From Pseudomonas sp. FP2309 (lineage in GTDB: Bacteria > Pseudomonadota > Gammaproteobacteria > Pseudomonadales > Pseudomonadaceae), in NCBI RefSeq assembly GCF_030687575.1, contig NZ_CP117439.1, forward strand, positions 3,959,501-4,023,500: a stretch of 64,000 nucleotides of DNA, given 5' to 3'. Both the position numbers and the translations under genes were made by a program. Below are positions 37,692 through 45,663 of the stretch, one piece after another. Within the stretch, counting starts at the first letter, position 1, and each line of letters begins with the position of its first letter. The notes beneath the pieces are model-generated. The model saw nothing but the letters and a program-made list of their open reading frames with translations. It was not told the origin of the DNA and did not search any database.

Positions 37692-39185
37692 TTATTCAGG
37701 CAGATGGGCGACACCATCGGCATCGGTCATCGCCCGCTCCAGCAGGTCCGCGGGCAGGCTTTTACTGGCCCGCGCACCGAGCAGCCTGAGTTGCTCGGTA
37801 CGGCTGACCAGATTGCCGCGGCCATCGGTCAGCTTGTTCCGCGCCGCGCTGTAAGCCTTATCCAACTGTTGCAGACGGTTACCCACCTCATCCAGATCCT
37901 GGATAAACAGCACGAACTTGTCGTACAGCCAACCGGCACGTTCGGCGATTTCCCGCGCGTTCTGGCTTTGGCGTTCCTGCTTCCACAGACTGTCGATCAC
38001 CCGCAGCGTGGCAAGCAGTGTAGTGGGGCTGACGATCACGATATGACGGTCAAACGCTTCCTGAAACAGGTTCGGCTCAGCCTGCAATGCAGCGGAAAAA
38101 GCCGCTTCGATGGGCACGAACAACAGCACGAAATCCAGGCTGTGCAAGCCTTCCAGTTGCTTGTAGTCCTTGCCGGCCAAGCCTTTGACATGATTACGCA
38201 GCGACAGCACGTGCTGCTTCAACGCTGCCTGACCAATCACTTCGTCATCTGCTGCGACGTACTGTTGATAGGCGGTCAGGCTGACCTTGGAGTCCACCAC
38301 CACCTGCTTGTCGCCGGGCAGCATGATCAGCACATCCGGCTGGAAGCGCTCGCCATCCGGGCCCTTGAGGCTGACTTGCGTCTGGTACTCACGGCCCTTT
38401 TCCAGACCGGCGTGCTCCAGCACCCGCTCGAGGATCAGTTCGCCCCAGTTGCCTTGGGTTTTCTGGCCCTTAAGGGCGCGGGTCAAGTTGGTGGCTTCGT
38501 CTGACAGGCGCAGGTTCAGTTGCTGCAGGCGTTCAAGCTCCTTGGCCAGGGAAAAACGCTCGCGGGCTTCGTTCTGATAACTTTCTTCCACACGTTTTTC
38601 GAACGACTGGATGCGCTCCTTCAGCGGATCAAGCAACTGGCCCAGGCGCTCCTGGCTGGTTTCGGCAAAGCGTTGTTCGCGCTCGTCAAAGATCTTGCCG
38701 GCCAGTTCGGCGAACTGCGCACGCAGCTCATCGCGCGAGCCTTGCAGGTCGGCGAGGCGTTGCTGGTGGCTTTCTTGCTGCTCACGCAGTTCAGCACGCA
38801 GCGCGGCAGCCAGCGCGTCGAGACGGCGCAATTCGGTTTCTTTGGCGCTGCGGTCAAGGTTCCAGGCGTGGGCGGCGTCGCGGGCGTTGTCGCGATCGAT
38901 CTGCAGCAGCTCGACCTCGCGGCGCACGGCGGCCAGGTCGGCTTGCTTGGCGGCATTGGCCTGGCTCAGGTCGCTGATTTCATCGCGGCTGGCGTCCAGC
39001 TGCGCGGCAAGCCCCTCCTGGGCCAGTTGCGCGATGGCCAGGCGCTCTTCAAGCAGTTCCCAGCCGGTGGTGCGCGCGGTCAGTCGCCGTTGGAGCTGCC
39101 AGCACAGTGCCAATAACGGCACTGCCGCACCAGCAAGGCCCAGGGCGATACCTGTCCAGTCAAAAGCCATAGCCATTTCTGCCAT
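37692..39185 (-). CDS. rmuC: DNA recombination protein RmuC
   Basis: RmuC limits rearrangements at inverted repeats and has a PD-(D/E)XK nuclease-like core. The product is about 497 residues: an N-terminal membrane segment (about 10-30), a long coiled coil (about 45-230) and the RmuC domain (about 235-430) with KTQGNWGELILERVLEHAGL and VVVDSKVSLTAYQQYV. Starts at 39185, 39176 and 39170 are all possible; none has a clear ribosome site. It is convergent with the hybrid kinase, 11 nt away. Confidence 0.92.
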   Translation of the reverse strand: MAEMAMAFDWTGIALGLAGAAVPLLALCWQLQRRLTARTTGWELLEERLAIAQLAQEGLAAQLDASRDEISDLSQANAAKQADLAAVRREVELLQIDRDNARDAAHAWNLDRSAKETELRRLDALAAALRAELREQQESHQQRLADLQGSRDELRAQFAELAGKIFDEREQRFAETSQERLGQLLDPLKERIQSFEKRVEESYQNEARERFSLAKELERLQQLNLRLSDEATNLTRALKGQKTQGNWGELILERVLEHAGLEKGREYQTQVSLKGPDGERFQPDVLIMLPGDKQVVVDSKVSLTAYQQYVAADDEVIGQAALKQHVLSLRNHVKGLAGKDYKQLEGLHSLDFVLLFVPIEAAFSAALQAEPNLFQEAFDRHIVIVSPTTLLATLRVIDSLWKQERQSQNAREIAERAGWLYDKFVLFIQDLDEVGNRLQQLDKAYSAARNKLTDGRGNLVSRTEQLRLLGARASKSLPADLLERAMTDADGVAHLPE

Positions 39186-39231
39186 CACCGAAAAGGAGCA
39201 AGGTTAACCAAGCATAGGGCCGGAGGACAGC

Positions 39232-39555
39232 TCAGTCTTCGACCTGACCCAGTTCACGCTGAGCACGGCGGTCGCCGGCACGGGCGGCCAAACGCAACAG
39301 GTCGTGGCCGATGCGGCGGTCGCGGGCATTGCCGCATTCACGGCACATCAACTGGCCCAGGCGGCTTTGCGCGGCAACCACGCCTTCACGGGCCGGTTGT
39401 TTGAGCAAGCGCCCGGCGAAGTGTTTGACGTTGGTGCTATGGCCCAGGCGCGGGCTGTCGAGCAACCACAGCGCAATCTTCAAGGAGAAGCGCTTGGGTG
39501 CGGTAACAGTCGGCGGGGTATCGGTAACAGGAGGTGATACTGAGCGAAACTTCAT
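39232..39555 (-). CDS. Small Sel1-like protein, function unknown
   Basis: The product is 107 residues, starting MKFRSVSPPVTDTPPTV. The C-terminal half (VVAAQSRLGQLMCRECGNARDRRIGHDLLRLAARAGDRRAQRELGQ) looks like one and a half degenerate Sel1-type helical repeats and contains a CREC motif. The ATG at 39555 is used; the open frame extends 53 codons upstream without support. It precedes rmuC by 46 nt on the same strand and may be cotranscribed. Function unknown. Confidence 0.75.
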   Translation of the reverse strand: MKFRSVSPPVTDTPPTVTAPKRFSLKIALWLLDSPRLGHSTNVKHFAGRLLKQPAREGVVAAQSRLGQLMCRECGNARDRRIGHDLLRLAARAGDRRAQRELGQVED

Positions 39556-40012
39556 AAAGCACTGTGGGACAGAACGGAAGGCGCGCCACTCTACTCTTTT
39601 TTTCGTACAGGTAAAGCTGAAAAAACCGTGCACGCCCGTCCTAGAGCAAGCGCTCGGGACAATCCACAGAAGCTGTGGATAACTCAGTGGACAACCCGCC
39701 TTTAACTCTCGCAAACGCCCATGGAACGGGGCCCGCAGTCAAACTGACGATTTTTTCACCAATTAAAAAAAGGCAGATTTTTCATTGACTTAAATTTTCA
39801 TTGCAGGCAAATGGCGCACCGGCCACGCACCTGACAGCCTGGTTACACACTTCGCAACTAATGTGCACAAGTCATGCGCCATTGGTTATATAACCGGCTT
39901 TTTTTGAAGCAAAGGGCTTCAAAAATGTTACCGCCACGTCCCACCGGGGACTTTTCAAACCTCAAAAGGCTCGCCACACTGCCACACCGACAGTGCGACA
40001 ACGGAAGGGTCG
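39556..40012. other. 457-nt intergenic region with AT-rich dyads
   Basis: The region lies between divergent genes, so it should carry both promoters. It is more AT-rich than its surroundings. It contains a perfect palindrome GGTTATATAACC at 39884-39895 and a ten-base-pair hairpin TTTTTGAAGC/GCTTCAAAAA at 39901-39925. I see no convincing open frame or known RNA gene. Confidence 0.6.
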
Positions 40013-40318
40013 ATGAAAGGAATTCTATTATTTGCCGGGTTGTTACTGGTGATCTGTGCCATCTCCCTGGGTATCAATGCGGTGCTGCCCTCCCCGGATG
40101 GCGCGTTGTTTGCCATCGCCATTCTGCTATCGGCCGCGTTCACGGCCGTGAGCCTGTGCATTGAGCTGGGTGAAGGCCGCATCAATGACATGGGCGATGT
40201 GATGAAAGTCATCGAGACCGGTCGGTCCCTGCGCCTGACGCTCGCCGCTTACGGGCTGGGCTGTTCGCTGGCGGCAGCGGCCACCGTGCTGGTTTATCGA
40301 GGCTTGCTGGAAGGCTAA
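40013..40318 (+). CDS. Small inner-membrane protein, function unknown
   Basis: The product is 101 residues with three predicted membrane segments (about 3-23, 31-50 and 74-95) and a charged central loop (ELGEGRINDMGDVMKVIETGRSLR). GGAAGGG lies six bases before the ATG, a good ribosome site. I do not recognise the family. It follows the AT-rich intergenic region and stands alone. Confidence 0.8.
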   Translation: MKGILLFAGLLLVICAISLGINAVLPSPDGALFAIAILLSAAFTAVSLCIELGEGRINDMGDVMKVIETGRSLRLTLAAYGLGCSLAAAATVLVYRGLLEG

Positions 40319-40762
40319 TTGAAGTTTTTTGATACTCGCTCTTCCCTTGCCTGTTTCAATCCGTTACTATCCGCGGCGTTAGTACCAAGCTGAAAGTCAA
40401 TTCTGGTCGAACAACTCCCCTGAACAACACGGGATCGACCACCTCGATGGTTTCCAGGTATCACTTGCGACGACACTGCCTTTGAACAAGCAAAGGGTGC
40501 CGCGAAGTTTAAATACTCTGACCGAACCAATCTGCAAATTGATCAGGATCTTCACCCTGGGCCCAGAACCTTTGCCCCTGTTGTGCTGCCTGCCCTCCTA
40601 AGTACCTACCTGCCAGCCCAAGCGCGCCTAATTTAATAGCGCTTCAAACTGGCTGCTTTGTTCCAGTCGGGTTCTTCGTTTGATCAATAGTGATCAACGT
40701 CACTGGAACGTTTTAACGTTGCACGGTTCTGAATCCGTGTCATTTGTAGGAACACCAATAAT
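40319..40762. other. 444-nt region with structured leader
   Basis: There is no credible gene on either strand. The 3' part is the leader of the gene at 40763 and contains a nested stem-loop (40660-40709). A second small hairpin CCTTTG/CAAAGG is at 40479-40496. A short unannotated RNA cannot be excluded. Confidence 0.5.
40660..40709 (+). promoter_or_regulatory. Nested stem-loop in the leader of the 74-residue gene
   Basis: The outer stem GTTCCAGT/ACTGGAAC (40660-40667 with 40702-40709) encloses a perfect inner hairpin TTGATCA-ATAG-TGATCAA (40680-40697). Immediately downstream AACGTT is repeated twice (40706-40719). The structure ends about 53 nt before the ATG. It could be a folded RNA leader or a DNA-level operator. 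Confidence 0.5.
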
Positions 40763-40987
40763 ATGAACGCTCAAATCCATACTCAGGATGCGATTCGCAC
40801 CCTCACCAACGCTTTTGCCCCAATGAACTGCCTGATCATGGCCGCTCGCAAAGGCTGCTTCAGCTTCACCCTGGTCAACGAACACGGCATCGCTCGTCAC
40901 AGCGAACGCCTGTACCCCGATCAATACTCCAGCGCAGAACCGCTGCAGGCCGTGATCGAGCGTACCCGTCAGGCACTGGTTGCCTGA
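40763..40987 (+). CDS. Small conserved-looking protein, function unknown
   Basis: The product is 74 residues, starting MNAQIHTQDAIRTLTNAFAP. It reads as a compact mixed alpha/beta domain (NCLIMAARKGCFSFTLVNEHG, then a C-terminal helix AVIERTRQALVA) with no membrane segment. It may belong to the DUF3509-type small proteins of Pseudomonas, but I cannot confirm this. It has normal GC-rich codon use, a structured leader and its own strong terminator, so it is probably expressed as a single gene. Confidence 0.75.
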   Translation: MNAQIHTQDAIRTLTNAFAPMNCLIMAARKGCFSFTLVNEHGIARHSERLYPDQYSSAEPLQAVIERTRQALVA

Positions 40988-41010
40988 TCGACCCGAGTTG
41001 CTGAAACACA

Positions 41011-41040
41011 AAAAACCCTGTTTAAAACACAGGGTTTTTT
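41011..41040 (+). terminator. Terminator of the 74-residue gene
   Basis: AAAAACCCTGT (41011-41021) pairs with ACAGGGTTTTT (41029-41039), with a seven-base loop and a T-run of six. It lies 24 nt after the stop codon. Confidence 0.92.
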
Positions 41041-41186
41041 ATGGCCTGCGATTTGGCACTTGAGCCCGCGGACTCATTTCAAATCGATATAACCGTTATA
41101 ACTCGCCCAATAAGATGTTTTAAAAACAGTCCTTTACATCATGAATATGACACTACACTTCAACTCAAGCGGCATGATCCGCTTTC

Positions 41187-41241
41187 GGCGAGCCTGAGAT
41201 CCGATTCACTGCTGCCAAGCCCCCACGTCTCAGGACTCGCC
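41187..41241 (+). promoter_or_regulatory. Stem-loop in the leader of the gene at 41267
   Basis: GGCGAG-CCTGAGA (41187-41199) pairs with TCTCAGG-A-CTCGCC (41228-41241): thirteen base pairs with one bulge and a 28-base loop. It ends 25 nt before the ATG, close enough to influence translation or to act as a 5' stabiliser. Confidence 0.45.
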
Positions 41242-41266
41242 GACCCTTTCTCGGATTGAGGCGCCT

Positions 41267-41749
41267 ATGGGTATCGCAGCCAGTGAATTGTGTCGTTACG
41301 TGATCCGGCCAACATTGATGTACCTCGACCGTCACCACCCATCCGCCGAGTCTCTGCTGCTGGGGATTGCCGCCAGCCAGTCGGAACTGGGCTCGGCCTT
41401 GCACGACCGACGCGGCCACGGCCTGTACAGCATCACCGAGCCGCGCCATCGCGCCTTGTGGGATGACTACCTGGCATTGGACCCCGAACGCGCCAGCCTT
41501 GTGCGCGGGCTGGCCAGTCAACACGCGTTCCTCAGCGCGCCCCAGTTGGAGCTGACCGTCAACCTGCGTTACGCCACCGCCATTGCCTGGCTGCTGGTGG
41601 AACAACACAGCGCCGCACTGCCACCGCCCGGCGATGTATTGGCCATGGCACGTCTCTGGAAAGAAATTTTTCATCCCCAAGGCAAACTGCGCGATTTCAC
41701 TCGCGCCTGGCACACCTGTGTTTCACCCTTGAATCACTCGGTTTGCTGA
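41267..41749 (+). CDS. Protein of unknown function next to fadL
   Basis: The product is 160 residues and largely helical, starting MGIAASELCRYVIRPTLMYLDRHHPSAESLLLGIAASQSELG. The pattern of the N-terminal half (GLYSITEPRHRALWDDYLAL) and the conserved-looking Trp/Arg positions suggest a real folded protein. There is no signal peptide or transmembrane segment, and I recognise no characterised family. It lies upstream of fadL on the same strand, 146 nt away, so separate transcription is likely. Confidence 0.75.
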   Translation: MGIAASELCRYVIRPTLMYLDRHHPSAESLLLGIAASQSELGSALHDRRGHGLYSITEPRHRALWDDYLALDPERASLVRGLASQHAFLSAPQLELTVNLRYATAIAWLLVEQHSAALPPPGDVLAMARLWKEIFHPQGKLRDFTRAWHTCVSPLNHSVC

Positions 41750-41895
41750 TCGGGCAGTTTGCAAGATTCGCCGAAAAAACCTGATTCTGGTCGGATTGTC
41801 CTACAAAACAGCTCTATCTCGCGTGTTACAGCCTATAGCGCGATCTTAATTTTATTGATACTTTCCGCAGCGGTGATCACCCCGGAGTTCTAATA

Positions 41896-43182
41896 ATGAA
41901 AAAAGTAATGCTCAAGACCACACTTAGCCTCGCCGTTGCCATGGCCTCCTCCCAACTGTTCGCAAGCGGCTTTGCACTGAACGAACAGAGCGTCAGCGGG
42001 ATGGGTACCGGTTTCGCAGGTCGCTCCTCCTCTGCCGATGATGCGAGCACTGTCTACGGTAACCCTGCCGGTATGTCTCGCCTCAATGGTCAGCAGATCA
42101 CCGGCGGCGTCGCGGCGATTGATGCCTCCACGAACATCAGCGATACCGGTGGCAACTCTCGCGGTTCCAACAAAGGCGACATGGTTCCCTTCACCGCTGT
42201 GCCATTTGGTTTCTACACCAACAAACTCAACGATCAGTGGGCCGTCGGCTTTGGTGTATACGCACCGTTCGGCCTGGTGACCGATTATGAAAACGGCTTC
42301 CAGGGCCGTGGCTTCGGCAGCAAGAGCGAAGTGAAGGTCATGACCTTCCAGCCTACTGTCAGCTATGCGTTCAATGACCGTGTGTCGATCGGTTTCGGTC
42401 CGACCATCAACCGGATTTCCGGCGTGCTGGAGTCCGACAAAACCCTGAACCCGCTCGTCTCCGATACCAACGTCAAGATCAAGGGTGACGATACCGCCCT
42501 GGGCTTCAACGTCGGCGTACTGGTTCAAGCCACCGATACCACACGTGTGGGCCTGACTTACCACTCCAAGGTCAAGTACAAGCTCGAAGGCCACACCACC
42601 GTCAGCGGTCCGGCCGCCACCCAACCGTTCCTGCGCAACAACCGTTATGACGCCTCGTTGAAGATCGACACACCTGAGTCCTACGACCTGTCGGTCACTC
42701 AAGACCTGACCGATGCCTGGAAACTCTATGGCGGTGCAACCTGGACGCGCTGGAGCCGACTCAAAGAAATAACCGTCAACAACGAAGGCGTGACCGCCGT
42801 CGGCGGTGGCGGACTCGCTCCGACCCAGCTCAGCGCAATCACCGAAGAGCAAAACTGGCACGACACCTGGGCCTACGCCGTGGGTACGTCCTATCAGTTG
42901 ACCAAACAAGTCGTGCTGCGTACCGGCCTGACCTTCGACCAGTCGCCGACCAACAACACCAATCGCTCGCCGCGCATCCCAACGGGCGACCGCACGATCT
43001 TCAGCGTGGGCCTGGGCTACAAAGTCATGGATAACATGACCGTCGACCTGGCTTACTCGTACCTCAAAGAAGAAGACATCAAGATCAACCAGACTGCGGC
43101 TGCACCTTCGACCGCCAGCTACCGCGCCAAATACGAAAACAGTGCCAACGGTTTCGGCCTGGGCATGACCTACACCTTCTGA
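41896..43182 (+). CDS. fadL: FadL/TodX-family outer-membrane channel
   Basis: FadL-type barrels import long-chain fatty acids or aromatic hydrocarbons across the outer membrane. The product is 428 residues: a signal peptide (1-23, cut after FAS), the N-terminal hatch motif SGFALNEQSVSGMGTGFAGRSSSADDASTVYGNPAGMSRL, and a 14-strand barrel ending in NGFGLGMTYTF with the terminal aromatic expected for outer-membrane assembly. GGAG lies before the ATG. Gene order with the downstream peroxidase, MFS and MarR genes matches P. aeruginosa PA1285-PA1288. Substrate is not determined. Confidence 0.93.
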   Translation: MKKVMLKTTLSLAVAMASSQLFASGFALNEQSVSGMGTGFAGRSSSADDASTVYGNPAGMSRLNGQQITGGVAAIDASTNISDTGGNSRGSNKGDMVPFTAVPFGFYTNKLNDQWAVGFGVYAPFGLVTDYENGFQGRGFGSKSEVKVMTFQPTVSYAFNDRVSIGFGPTINRISGVLESDKTLNPLVSDTNVKIKGDDTALGFNVGVLVQATDTTRVGLTYHSKVKYKLEGHTTVSGPAATQPFLRNNRYDASLKIDTPESYDLSVTQDLTDAWKLYGGATWTRWSRLKEITVNNEGVTAVGGGGLAPTQLSAITEEQNWHDTWAYAVGTSYQLTKQVVLRTGLTFDQSPTNNTNRSPRIPTGDRTIFSVGLGYKVMDNMTVDLAYSYLKEEDIKINQTAAAPSTASYRAKYENSANGFGLGMTYTF

Positions 43183-43196
43183 TTCAGACAGGTGTA

Positions 43197-43234
43197 AAAA
43201 AGCCCCGCTCTCCTGCACAGGAAGCGGGGCTTTT
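43197..43234. terminator. Bidirectional terminator between fadL and the peroxidase gene
   Basis: AAAAGCCCCGCTT-type stem: AAGCCCCGCT (43200-43209) pairs with AGCGGGGCTT (43223-43232). There is an A-run before and a T-run after, so it can work for fadL on plus and for the peroxidase on minus. Confidence 0.9.
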
Positions 43235-43247
43235 CAGTGGGCGCAGA

Positions 43248-43799
43248 TCAGGGTTTGGACGCTATCGCCTTCTCCACCGCCTCGATCAACTCCGGGCTGT
43301 CCGGCTTGGTCAGGCTGGAGAAATCGGCAATCACTTTGCCCTGACGATCCACCACGTATTTGTAGAAATTCCACTTCGGCGCATTGCTCTGCTGCGCCAA
43401 TACCTTGAACAGCTGCACCGCATCCGGCCCCTTGACCTTCTGCGGCTCGGTCATGGTGAAGGTCACGCCGTAATTCACGTAGCAGACCTTGGCGGTCTCC
43501 TCACCGGTCTTGGCTTCCTGCTTGAAGTCATCGGACGGCACGCCGATCACTTCCAGCCCTTGGTCCTTGTAACGTTGATACAAGGCTTCGAGGCCTTTGA
43601 ACTGTGGCGCGAACCCGCAGAAGCTGGCGGTGTTGACGATCACCAGGGGCTTGCCGGCAAAGCGCTGGCACAGGTCGATGGATTCCTTGGCGCGCAGCTT
43701 GGGCAACTGGCCTTCGAGCAAGGGAGGGCAATCGGCGGCCAGCGCCACACTGCCAAAAGCCGCCATCAGCACGGGTACAGCCAGCCAGCGCATATGCAT
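43248..43799 (-). CDS. Exported glutathione-peroxidase-family protein
   Basis: The product is 183 residues. A Sec signal peptide (1-21, ending ALA-A) is followed by a thioredoxin-fold peroxidase with active-site Cys61 in [12 protein letters not shown], then [13 protein letters not shown] and [14 protein letters not shown]. The protein is expected in the periplasm, where it would reduce peroxides with an unidentified thiol donor. AAGGA lies about ten bases before the ATG at 43799; an ATG two codons later is possible. It is the last gene of the MarR-MFS-microprotein-peroxidase run. Confidence 0.9.
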   Translation of the reverse strand: MHMRWLAVPVLMAAFGSVALAADCPPLLEGQLPKLRAKESIDLCQRFAGKPLVIVNTASFCGFAPQFKGLEALYQRYKDQGLEVIGVPSDDFKQEAKTGEETAKVCYVNYGVTFTMTEPQKVKGPDAVQLFKVLAQQSNAPKWNFYKYVVDRQGKVIADFSSLTKPDSPELIEAVEKAIASKP

Positions 43800-43834
43800 G
43801 TCGAAATGTCCTTTAAAGAGTTCAGGCAGCGAAC

Positions 43835-43957
43835 TTAACAGATCGACATACCCAGTTGCATCAACGCCAATCCGCCGCGCTGCCATCCCCACCATGCCAC
43901 GGCCAGCAGCAGGGCAACGGCCGCTGCGCCGCCGAACCAATACCACGTCGAACTCAT
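43835..43957 (-). CDS. 40-residue membrane microprotein coupled to the MFS gene
   Basis: This short gene encodes 40 residues: a start [10 protein letters not shown], one hydrophobic segment ([15 protein letters not shown], about 11-25), then [15 protein letters not shown]. Its ATG overlaps the MFS stop codon as ATGA, a coupling pattern seen for true genes, and GGAGGC stands five to ten bases upstream. It lies 35 nt before the peroxidase gene. One transmembrane helix with the short basic turn QR suggests an inner-membrane partner or regulator, perhaps of the MFS permease. I know no named family. Its coding status is inferred from overlap and ribosome site. Confidence 0.72.
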   Translation of the reverse strand: MSSTWYWFGGAAAVALLLAVAWWGWQRGGLALMQLGMSIC

Positions 43958-45162
43958 GCCGCCTCCATTTGCGCCTGCAATCGCGCGACCGGCCGCTCAC
44001 GCACCGGCCAATTGAGGGCCGCGGCGAGCACGCTGAGCAGGATCGCCACTTGCCAGATCAAATCGTAGTTGCCGGTTCGATCATAGACCACCCCGCCCAA
44101 CCAGCCACCCAGGAACGAACCCAGTTGGTGAAACAGAAACACGATCCCACCCAGCATGGAGAGGTTGCGTACACCAAACAGTGTGGCCACGGTGCCGTTG
44201 GTCAGCGGCACCGTGGACAACCACAGAAAGCCCATCGCCATGCCGAACAGATAAGCCGTGACTTCGGTGACCGGCGCCCACAGAAACAACAGGATCACCA
44301 CCGCGCGCGCCAGGTACAAACCGGTGAGCAAGCGCGGCTTGGACATGCGCCCGCCAAGCCAGCCGGCGGTGTAGGTACCGAAGATATTAAACAGGCCGAT
44401 CAACGCCAGCACGGTGGTGCCCACCGTGGCCGGCAAGTGCTGGTCCACCAGATACGCAGGCAGATGCACGCCGATAAACACCACCTGGAAACCGCAGACA
44501 AAAAAGCCAAACGCCAGCAGCCAGAACCCCGAGTGGGAGCACGCCTCTTTCAAGGCTTCACGCAGGGTTTGCTGGCCCGCCATGACCGGCAGCGGTCGGT
44601 CCTTGAGCATGCTGACCAGCGGCAGGATCAGCGCGACCATCAAGCCCAGCACCAACAAGGCCGCCGACCAGCCCAGCCAACTGATCAGCCCCAGGGTGCC
44701 CGGCACCATGGCGAATTGGCCGAACGAACCGGCAGCGCTGGCAATGCCCATGGCGATGCTGCGCTTCTCCGGCGCCACCGCGCGACCGACCACTCCCAGG
44801 ATCACCGAGAATGAGGTGCCGGACAGACCGATACCGATCAACAGCCCCGCACTCAGCGACAACGAGAACGCCGAATCGGACATGCCCATCAGCACCAAAC
44901 CGGCGGCGTACAACACCCCGCCGACGAACACCGCCCTGGTGGCACCGAAACGGTCGGCCAACGCGCCGGTAAAGGGTTGCGCCAGGCCCCAGATCAGGTT
45001 CTGCAGGGCGATGGCGAAGGCGAAGGTCTCACGCCCCCAGCCGAATTCGCTGCTCATCGGCGCCAGGAACAGGCCGAAACCGTGCCGTACGCCCAGGGAC
45101 AACGCCAGAATCAGCGCACTCCCTAAAAGGATCCAACCACTGGTGCGCCACATCGAGGTCAT
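43954..45162 (-). CDS. MFS transporter
   Basis: The product is 402 residues with twelve membrane segments and major-facilitator signature motifs ([14 protein letters not shown] after helix 2). It resembles oxalate/formate-antiporter-like and other monocarboxylate MFS members, but substrate is unknown. GGAG lies eight bases before the ATG at 45162. A perfect 16-bp operator-like palindrome is 17 nt upstream of the start codon. Its last codon overlaps the 40-residue microprotein gene (ATGA). The MarR gene lies just upstream on the same strand. Confidence 0.9.
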   Translation of the reverse strand: MTSMWRTSGWILLGSALILALSLGVRHGFGLFLAPMSSEFGWGRETFAFAIALQNLIWGLAQPFTGALADRFGATRAVFVGGVLYAAGLVLMGMSDSAFSLSLSAGLLIGIGLSGTSFSVILGVVGRAVAPEKRSIAMGIASAAGSFGQFAMVPGTLGLISWLGWSAALLVLGLMVALILPLVSMLKDRPLPVMAGQQTLREALKEACSHSGFWLLAFGFFVCGFQVVFIGVHLPAYLVDQHLPATVGTTVLALIGLFNIFGTYTAGWLGGRMSKPRLLTGLYLARAVVILLFLWAPVTEVTAYLFGMAMGFLWLSTVPLTNGTVATLFGVRNLSMLGGIVFLFHQLGSFLGGWLGGVVYDRTGNYDLIWQVAILLSVLAAALNWPVRERPVARLQAQMEAA

Positions 45163-45178
45163 TTCTTATTCTCCGCTC

Positions 45179-45194
45179 GCGGGTATATACCCGC
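45179..45194. promoter_or_regulatory. Palindromic operator before the MFS gene
   Basis: GCGGGTATATACCCGC is a perfect 16-bp palindrome between the MarR stop and the MFS start. A 14/16 copy lies before the MarR gene itself (45625-45640). The shared sequence and the MarR neighbour make it a likely MarR binding site; binding is inferred. Confidence 0.65.
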
Positions 45195-45216
45195 TTATGT
45201 TCGAACAAACCCGCGT

Positions 45217-45621
45217 TCAGGCGAGTTCATCCAGCAAGGCCAACAAGGTTTCGCGTTTTTCTGCGCCGAGCTTATCGATCAATTTCTGTTGCGCCGCCTC
45301 CCAGGCCGGCAAGGCAGCGGCCAGTCGCTCTGCACCGGCATCGGTCAACAGCACCAGACGGTTGCGCAAGTCATCGCCTTCGACCAACTGCACCAACCCT
45401 TCGCACTCCAGCACCCGCAGGTTACGCCCCAGGGTGCTGCGATCCAGACCCATGGCTTCTGCCAGGCTGGAAATGCTTGGCTGATCGAGGCGTTGCAGGT
45501 TACACAGCAAAGAATACTGGGCAACGTTGATCCCGAAGCCGTCGAGGGCGCCGTCGTAATGCCTGCTGACGCCACGGGCGGCACGTCGCAGGTTGGTGCA
45601 TAAGCATTGGGAGGCAAGCAT
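45217..45621 (-). CDS. MarR-family transcriptional regulator
   Basis: The product is 134 residues with a winged helix-turn-helix (about 30-95): PSISSLAEAMGLDRSTLGRNLRVLECEGLVQLVEGDDLRNR. The N-terminus contains a Cys pair (SQCLCTNL) that could sense redox state, which would suit a peroxidase-containing operon, but this is a guess. The ATG at 45621 has no ribosome site; an operator copy lies just before it, so the messenger may be leaderless or nearly so. It heads the MarR-MFS-microprotein-peroxidase run. Confidence 0.88.
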   Translation of the reverse strand: MLASQCLCTNLRRAARGVSRHYDGALDGFGINVAQYSLLCNLQRLDQPSISSLAEAMGLDRSTLGRNLRVLECEGLVQLVEGDDLRNRLVLLTDAGAERLAAALPAWEAAQQKLIDKLGAEKRETLLALLDELA

Positions 45622-45624
45622 GGA

Positions 45625-45640
45625 ACGTGTATATACCCGC
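45625..45640. promoter_or_regulatory. Second operator copy before the MarR gene
   Basis: ACGTGTATATACCCGC differs from the perfect palindrome at 45179-45194 at two positions. It ends four bases before the marR ATG, so a bound repressor would cover the start region. Likely autoregulation. Confidence 0.55.
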
Positions 45641-45663
45641 GATTACGGAAATGCAAGAAAGTG

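Noticed and set aside
40680..40697. Anr/FNR site at TTGAT...ATCAA
   Set aside because: The halves are eight bases apart, but an Anr box needs TTGAT-N4-ATCAA, so the dyad is treated as a hairpin instead.
41890..43218. 442-codon open frame antisense to fadL
   Set aside because: It matches the extent of fadL on the other strand and has no recognisable family; high GC content leaves long antisense frames open throughout this window.
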